The notes beneath the pieces were generated by a model, which was not told where the DNA came from, made no database searches, and saw only the letters and a list, made by a program, of their open reading frames with translations. A stretch of 64,000 bases of DNA from Ctenosaura bakeri (taxonomy: Eukaryota > Chordata > Lepidosauria > Squamata > Iguanidae): contig CAOLHI010000424.1 of NCBI GenBank assembly GCA_948474755.1, positions 124,001 to 188,000 on the forward strand, in the 5' to 3' direction. Below, in pieces: positions 57,454 to 64,000 of the stretch. The position numbers and the translations under genes are program-made. Each line of letters opens with the position of its first letter. The stretch's first letter is position 1.

Positions 57454-57463
57454 GTTATTATTT
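57396..57463. repeat. (ATT)n microsatellite
   Basis: More than twenty ATT units with one ATTG interruption, growing from the A/T-rich tail of the preceding retroposon. Confidence 0.95.
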
Positions 57464-57890
57464 TGCCCTCAGCCTAGTTCAGTTGCTGCAAACTTGAGTT
57501 CACAAGTGCAAAATTTGCTTGCACTCTATTAACTCAGAAGTGGGGAGAAGAGAGAAGCAGGTGGATTTTTCCCCCCATTACCAGTGGGCTCAGGTAAAAG
57601 CAAACTGCTTGCCTGTTCTTCCCCGTGAATAACCTTTGCCATCTTGACCACTCTCAAGACGTTGCTTAGCCAAGCAAATCATTCTGGTTTTCATCTGTAA
57701 CATGTTGGAGGGCATGTTTAGAACACTCTCCCCCAAATTAAGCATTGCCAGCAAATAATTCCTTTTCCTTCATCTCAAGTAGAACACAAAAGTGGCCTGC
57801 TATTCTTTCAAATCTTTCAGAGGTGAACTGTGGATGAAATTAAATTCTGGTCACAAATGAAACGAGCTTCCTCCCAAAATAACTACTTAC

Positions 57891-57965
57891 AATTTCTTCT
57901 GTGACGTGCTTGTTCTCAACCTCACAGCGTGTCTGACAGAAAACGTGTCTCACTAGGCAGGAATG
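57891..57965 (-). other. Untranslated leader exon of MS4A gene C (predicted)
   Basis: Exon ends AGAAATT before donor GTAAGTAG. About 3.3 kb upstream of the start-codon exon. Minus-strand CGCCTATAATGCTTTCACTTC lies just upstream and could be the core promoter. Transcription start not directly visible. Confidence 0.55.
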
Positions 57966-57976
57966 AGAAGTGAAAG
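57966..57976. promoter_or_regulatory. ETS-IRF composite-like motif, gene C leader
   Basis: AGAAGTGAAAG, identical to 30064-30074. Confidence 0.5.
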
Positions 57977-58285
57977 CATTATAGGCGGAGTTTTAAGGGC
58001 ATTGTCTTGCCTTCCTGTAAGACCCCACATTTTCTCCATCTTGCTCTTACTTCATTCTGCCATGACCTTTGAGATTCCAGATTTTCTCCTTGCTGCAATC
58101 TCATCCAGCTGTGGCACATGAGACTTCTCATTCAGATGCCTGTCAAAAGACTTGTATATTTCTTTCTAGTATCTTCTATGTTTTTGGCTTCTGTTCTGAG
58201 CAGTCACATGGGACTGGCTTTTATGAACACTTCAACTTTTTTTGCAGTCTGTCTCTGCTCCCAAACAGGATAGAGAAGCAGAGAC

Positions 58286-58337
<52 letters not shown>

Positions 58338-58339
58338 AA
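58286..58339. repeat. (GAAA)n microsatellite
   Basis: About thirteen uninterrupted AAAG/GAAA units. Confidence 0.97.
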
Positions 58340-58899
58340 AGACTGACTGATTTGTATTTTGCATGAGCTTTTGTGGGTCTGTCCTCTGTCATTGCATCTG
58401 AGGAAGTGGATTGATACCACAGTGCTCACTCTAAAATACAAATCTGCTAGTCTCAAAGGGACTGCTACATTCCTGTTTTCTCCCCCTTGTTCTTGTTAAC
58501 AGCTATCAGGTTCACTTTGACTTCCATCTGTAATATGATCTTCTTTTCCTGCTACCTGCTACTTTACTAAATATTACAGTCTTTTCTAGTGAATCTTCAC
58601 TTCTCATGATAGGGCCAAAGTATGACAGTCTCAGTTTAGTCATCTTGGTTTCTAGGGAGAGAACTCAGGCTTGATTTGCTCTAGAACCCATTTATTTGTT
58701 TATTTTTTTTAGTAGCCTACACATTTAGAAAAATAAGTTTAGAACTGTACCTTTTTACAGAAATTACAAATGCAAGTTTTCATGCAGATTTTCTCTTAAA
58801 AAATCACAGATCAGTGCAGGAGTGGAACAAGTTTATGGGTAAACAGTAGCAAAACTGGTGCAGAAGGTTTAACTGGACACGCATGGCCTCATTGTTGCA

Positions 58900-60180
58900 T
58901 GGGAAGAGAGGTTTTTGATGCCCTCCCCAGAAGAGGCCACCTTGTTTTGCATCTGGCCCAGATTGTTCCAGGATGCACCACATGAAAGGGTGAGGCTGCA
59001 GCCTACTTAAACCTCGCTCCCCCTGCACTTGGTCTTTAGATGGCCAGAGCTCTACAGGGCAGATGGTGTCCACCTGTCCAAGGAGGGCAATAGATTAATC
59101 CTGGAGGAACTGCACCAAGGGTGAGGGCTGTCTTGGCTGGCCTGCTGGGGGAAAGGGACTACGTGGATGCGTGTCGCTTGCCTGTGACAGGCAGAGACAA
59201 AGACATCAACTCCGATGGATGCCTTGGGTACCCACTTAGGGCATAGGGTAGGACTCTGAACTTGGCTCTTTAAAGTCCTCTGACCCAGGGTGTCATGGGC
59301 TTCCAGAACCTGGACTCAGAGTCTGAGACAGCAGAACCTGCTCTGAGCCCTAGCACAGAAACTGTTACAGCAGCACCTGCAGAGCAGACAGTACCACCCT
59401 CCACCCCAGAGACAGAGCAAAGGGTTGTGCCAGCCCCAGCAGGGAGCCGTGGAGAGTGACCTATCCATACTTAACTTCGCTCAGCATAGACACCAAGACG
59501 GTCTCCTGTGTCGCTCCCAGCGAATTTATGCCAAACAGCAATTAATCAAGCACCACCTGCACTGATCATGGAACCTATAAGAATTGAGCCTTTCCCCCTC
59601 TAGCTTTTGCTGGTAATTAACTGACCGCTTCTCCCGTGCTCCCATCTGCTGCCTTTGCCTGTTGTTTCTGCCTTTGACTTGTGTTTGTATTGCCTGCCTC
59701 TGATTTATGGATATTATTGGGAACCTTATTGCTTCTCATTTGCAAAGCTGTTTCTTTGCTTAAGTAAACTAACTGCTTAAGTTACTGCTGAGTTTCTGAC
59801 CTGTGTTTGTTATCAGCTTCTCCTGGCTGCCAGCCCACAGCAAGCTTGGACACGGGGGTGGTGAAGGAGGCTGCCCTTGAGGCTGCCCTGGGAATTGGAC
59901 TCTTGCCTGCAGGGTCCTGAGACTTTGGCTGGAGTTCCTCCTGGGCTTGCCTTCCCCTCTCAGGCTGCCAGGGAGCAACCCAAATAACTGGATTGCTCTA
60001 GGGCTCAGGTGGCTCACCCAAGGGAAGGGTGAGGGGGTGGACAATGGTATGTCACCTGACCTTGGTTGGACCTGCATCAAGTTTCTCCTCCCTTGCTGCT
60101 TCCTTCAGGCCCATGCGAATCAAATAGTTATTAAGTTTAATAAAGGTGGCCCTTAGTTAACCCAATGTCATGTGTCTGGT
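58900..60180 (+). mobile_element. Retroelement relic with a GDSL/SGNH-like motif, split by an LTR
   Basis: Plus-strand frame near 59050 reads ELYRADGVHLSKEGNRLILEEL. DGVHL is the block V motif of SGNH/GDSL hydrolases, found in some vertebrate DIRS/Ngaro-type and CR1-type elements. The reading continues with stops. The element appears to resume after the LTR at 59291-59852 and ends near AATAAAGGTGGCCC at 60138. Class uncertain. Confidence 0.4.
59291..59852 (+). mobile_element. Solo LTR inserted in an older relic
   Basis: TG..CA ends (TGTCATGGGCTTCC to GCTTGGACA), 562 bases, TATA-like CCTATAAGAATTG near 59574. Flanks CAGGG and CGGGG match at 4 of 5 bases. Confidence 0.55.
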
Positions 60181-60401
60181 CTTATTTCGTGGATGGGCAT
60201 CAATACACAGATTTAACCATCTATAGTCTAAATACCACAAGTGGACAACTGCACTCACCAGACAAAGAAGGAACTCCAATTTAAATTTTATTCAGAAAGC
60301 TGTCATGGACAAACAGTGAATTGGAGTGTCACCATGTAAGGAGTTAGTATTCAGTTAATTCTATATTTTTTAATTTAATTTTTATTACAGCATATAGCAA
60401 A

Positions 60402-60423
60402 TACACACACACACACACACACA
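60402..60423. repeat. (CA)n microsatellite
   Basis: Eleven CA units in the 3' untranslated part of the L1. Confidence 0.9.
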
Positions 60424-60607
60424 TATACGTACATTTATGCAGATAGTATACACATAGATATAGATATACACACATAAAGAAAAAACAAACAATAACATTA
60501 TATCCATATTTTCCAAGTTCAATAATTCATGAATCTATGTAACTGTAATACCAGTTAATCTTCAACTATTATACATATCCTAAAAAATATAAAATAAATA
60601 TAAATAT

Positions 60608-60633
60608 ATATATGTATGTATGTATGTATGTAT
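60608..60633. repeat. (TATG)n microsatellite
   Basis: Six TATG units. Confidence 0.9.
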
Positions 60634-63600
60634 AACACAAAGAGCTCTTATTACAGTCCTTCCTGAGTAGGCACTTTGGTTTATAGGCTCTTTTATCACT
60701 GTCATACTTATTTATAAATTTATATAACCAATTCATCATTATATATCAAGTAACTCCAGAGGCTTTTGAAGTCAAAATTAAACTTGAAACAGAATATATT
60801 TTTTGTAACCCACATATATTTTATTGTTTGTATAACTAGTTTCTCGATAAATACCATTTTAATTCTATTGCCTGTATTGATCTATAATTCAGTTCCCACC
60901 ATAGTCCTATGAGAGGTTTGTTATATTTAAATACTTATATTTATTCATATATTTACGTACCAACAAGTAGGATCATAACTTAATTGTAGAGATGTTCTAT
61001 TACCACAGCCCATTCCATCTTAATTTTATCCACACTTTTACCTATAATTATACATGTCCATGGTTTTCATTTCAAAGATTTCATGTTGCCATTCCTCTAT
61101 AGTTGGATTTGCGCTCCCCCCTTTTTTTTTTGCATAGACTATTCTAGCTGTTGTTACTAAATAAAGCACAATTCTCCAGTATTTTCTTTTTACACGTTTG
61201 GGTTGAGGTCTTGGGTCATATTTCACAGATATAGGTTCAAAGACTTAGGGAAATTGTAGCTGAAAATTTCTGAAATCTTTTGAATAGTATTCCAATATTT
61301 TTTAGTTTTCTTACATGTCCACCAGAGATGAAAAAAAGACTCCTATTTCTTCCTGAGACTTCCAACATATCCCTGAAGTGGACTTGTATATTTTGTCTAG
61401 TTTTTCAGATGTTAGGTACCATCCGTGTATCATTTTCAAGTAGTTTTCCCTTAGATTCTGAGCAACTGTAAACTTGTATGTTTGATTCCAACTCTGCTCC
61501 CAGCGCTGCAATTGAATAGCCTCTCTGACGTTTCACGACCATTTAATCATAGGATCTTTTATTGTTTACTCTTCCCTCCCCCGATGGAGTAGAATCTTGT
61601 AGATCTTTGAGATCTGGTGACTTTCATTATTGAAAATTAATTTTTCAGACTCAGATTTTTCATCCTCGCGGAAACCTCAAATCTCATATCCATTTTAAAT
61701 CTTTCCTTAAGTAGTCTGTAAGGAAACCAACTTTTCTTTTTCCAGTTCCTCTCTAGTTTTCAATCTATAGCTGTTCTGAGGGGTGGCAATAATTAAATCT
61801 CCATAATGTAGCCAATCTTCTGAGAGGCTTTTCCATTGTCCAAAAAAAGCCTCTTGTGGGGAAACCCAGAATGGCATTTTAGAACAGTAAGATTTCTTAA
61901 GCTTATTCCAAATGTTCAATAGTGCCTTTCGAATGGAATGGCTAGAGAATTCCTTGTCAATCTCAGCTTTGTTATACCATAGATAGGCATGTCATCCCAG
62001 TCTAACATGAGCTCCTTCAAGTGCTAACAATCTTTGGTTTCTTAGAGTTATCCATTCTACTAACCACGTCAGACCACTTGCGTAATAATAAATCTTAAGG
62101 CCAGGAATTCCACATCCTCCTCTTAATTTCGAGTCTGTCAAAACATTCCATTTTACTCTTGATTTATGACTCACCCATATGAATTTAATTAGATCTTTCT
62201 TCCATGCTGTAAAGAGTTTATCGTTTGTTATTATAGGAATGTTTTGAAATAAGAAGTTCATTCTTGGTAACACGTTCATTTTTATAGCAGACATTCTCCC
62301 TAATAATGATAGATTTAGTTTGTTCCAATTCTCAGTCTCTTTTCTAATATTGTTCCAAGTCTTCATGTAGTTGTTTTCAAAAAGTTAATTGTTGTGTTAG
62401 GTGATCCAAATACCTACGTATTTAATTTAATTTTCTATCTTGAAACCAGAAATCTTTATCAGTTCTTCTTCTTCTCCTCTTTTACTTATATTTTTGGTCA
62501 AGACTGATATTTTGTCTTTATTAACCTTTATCCCAGACAGTTCACGAAATTCATTTAAAGTATGGATCAGTTTAGATAAGCTTGTAGTTGCATCTTCTAG
62601 GAAGAAGACCAGATCGTCGGTGAATGATTTCAGTTTGAAGTTATGGCCTTTCAGTTGCAGACCCTGTATATCGACATCTTTCTGAATAGTTCTATTAGGT
62701 AATTCTAGTATTGTGATGAAGAGAAGTGGAGATAATGGACAACCTTGTCGAGTACCTTTCTTTAGTTCGAGGACATTTGATTTTTCCCCGTTTACCAGGA
62801 TTTGAGCCTGTTGTTTTCCATATATAGCATCTAACCAAATAAAGAAATTACTTCCTGCTTCCATTCTTTTAAAGGTTTCTTTCAAGAATGGCCATCTAAA
62901 GGAGTCGAAAGCTTTTTCAGCATCTATAAATACTAGCACTATCTGTTTTTCATTGTGCTTCTCGTAATGTTCTATGATGTTTAGGACAGTTCTAATATTA
63001 TTTCTTAGAAATCTTCTTGGTAGAAACCCATTTTGGTCTTCATGAATTAATATAGGAAGTGTTTTCTTCACTCTTTTGGCCAATATGTTAGCAAATAGTT
63101 TGTAACCTACATTCAAGTGAGATATAAGTCTGTAGTTTTTTACATCAGTGTGGTCCTTGCTTTCTTTCAGAATCAATGGTGTATTTGCATTTCTCCACCT
63201 TTCTGGTATCCCTGACACATTTTTTGAAATGGAAGAATACCATCGGCAAAGATTTTGTAAAATTTTGGAGTGAAACCATCTGGGTCCAGAGCTTTTGCTG
63301 TTCTTAATTTCCTGATTGTTTCACTTATTTCTATACATGCTATCAGGCGATTAAGTATTGATTTGTGATCCTTTGTGAATTTCAATATGTCACATTTATC
63401 AAAGTATGATTACATCTTGTTTCTATCTTTCTCAAAATGTAGTTTCATATCTTAGAGATCTTTGTAATAATGAAAGAAAGCTTTTATTATGTCTTCTTGT
63501 TTAGTAAGTCTTTTGGAATCTGATTTGATTTCCGAAACTTGTCTCTTTTCTTTTTCTTTCCTTAGCTTGAGTGCTAACCACTTTCCTGATTTATTTGAAA

Positions 63601-64000
63601 ATTCAAAGTGTCTCTTTAGTTTTTTTTCCATCTCCACAAGGTTTTCTTCGTTTAGCTGATTTTGGAGCAGCTTGACTTTCTTTATCAATTCCTTATTCAA
63701 GGGGTTATGTCATATATTTTTTTCTAACTCAATCATATCGTCTAAGATTTTGTAAGCTTTTTCTTCTTCTTTTTCTTCAACCTCCGAACCACATTTTATA
63801 AAATGACCCCATAAAACTGCTTTTTGTAATTTTTAATCACATACATCTGGATATATGTACATTTAATAAAACATTCTGATTTTTTTTAAAAAAAATCGTA
63901 TTTATTTATAAGGAATGATTAGACACATGTTACAGCAGGTGCTTGCATGATAAGGGATGGGTTGCACTCCAGGAAGATGAGAACACAAGAGATAGGGCAT

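Larger units (their letters stand above)
60365..63838 (-). mobile_element. L1 LINE, 5'-truncated, long ORF2 fragment
   Basis: Minus-strand ORF2: linker with VEEKEEEKAYKILDDMIELE and NKELIKKVKLLQNQL, then an open 263-codon RT stretch (63218-62427) with RWRNANTPLILKESKDHTD, FIDAEKAFDSFRWPFLKE, KGTRQGCPLSPLLF and SFTDDLVFF, and after breaks GGCGIPGLKIYYYASGLTWL and MIHGWYLTSEKLDKIYKSTS. The catalytic FADD box reads FTDD, which keeps both aspartates. Ends in an A-rich 3' tail near 60365. A different L1 lineage from the 7.8-kb and 18.9-kb copies. Confidence 0.9.

Noticed and set aside
58288..58338. Regular repeats suggestive of an array
   Set aside because: A simple GAAA microsatellite, not a CRISPR or structured array.

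Overview
The window looks like nuclear DNA from a squamate reptile (lizard or snake). This is inferred from the mixture of repeats: L1 elements with lizard-type ORF2 3' ends, CR1 LINEs, tRNA-derived SINEs, pogo/Tigger-like and hAT-like DNA transposons, and solo LTRs. There is no bacterial gene organisation. The only host protein-coding genes I can support are members of the MS4A (membrane-spanning 4-domains, subfamily A) family. All lie on the minus strand.

Three MS4A paralogues lie head-to-tail. Gene A (coding exons at about 1.86-7.59 kb) is cut by the left edge, and its last exon is outside the window. Gene B has coding exons at about 18.6-28.8 kb. Gene C, at about 42.6-54.5 kb, is complete. 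Each has the same architecture: an initiator exon with a variable Pro/Gln-rich cytoplasmic N-terminus ending in an LEK..K.ETKTL block, a TM1/TM2 exon, a 57-base TM2 exon, a TM3 exon, a 114-base TM4 exon and a short C-terminal exon. Every coding junction is in phase 0. Gene C ends in a tail with a PPAY motif. Gene B has a truncated tail and two apparent splice-site lesions (a donor one base out of phase after its first coding exon, and a lost donor after its third), so it may be a pseudogene or use a different exon set.

Each gene is preceded by an untranslated leader exon with a GTAAGT-type donor (ends at 17638 for A, 29991 for B, 57891 for C). A fourth, unassigned copy ends at 36517. All four have a shared motif resembling an ETS-IRF composite element, GGAAnTGAAAG or AGAAGTGAAAG, 60-85 bases upstream of the donor. 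This is the most interesting regulatory signal I found.

The rest is introns and intergenic DNA dense in transposons. Notable items are an internally deleted L1 with an exact 18-bp target duplication (7832-10989); a Tigger-like element nested in an old L1 (14261-15267); a very GC-rich inverted-repeat element with an internal minisatellite (16404-17072); about ten copies of inverted-repeat elements sharing GGCC..TTTCCGCAC-like termini and 3-bp duplications; two solo-LTR families, each present in both orientations; a 1.35-kb inverted-repeat element (34697-36043); a hydrolase-like relic split by an LTR near 59 kb; and a long L1 ORF2 fragment (60365-63838). I found no tRNA, rRNA or CRISPR features.
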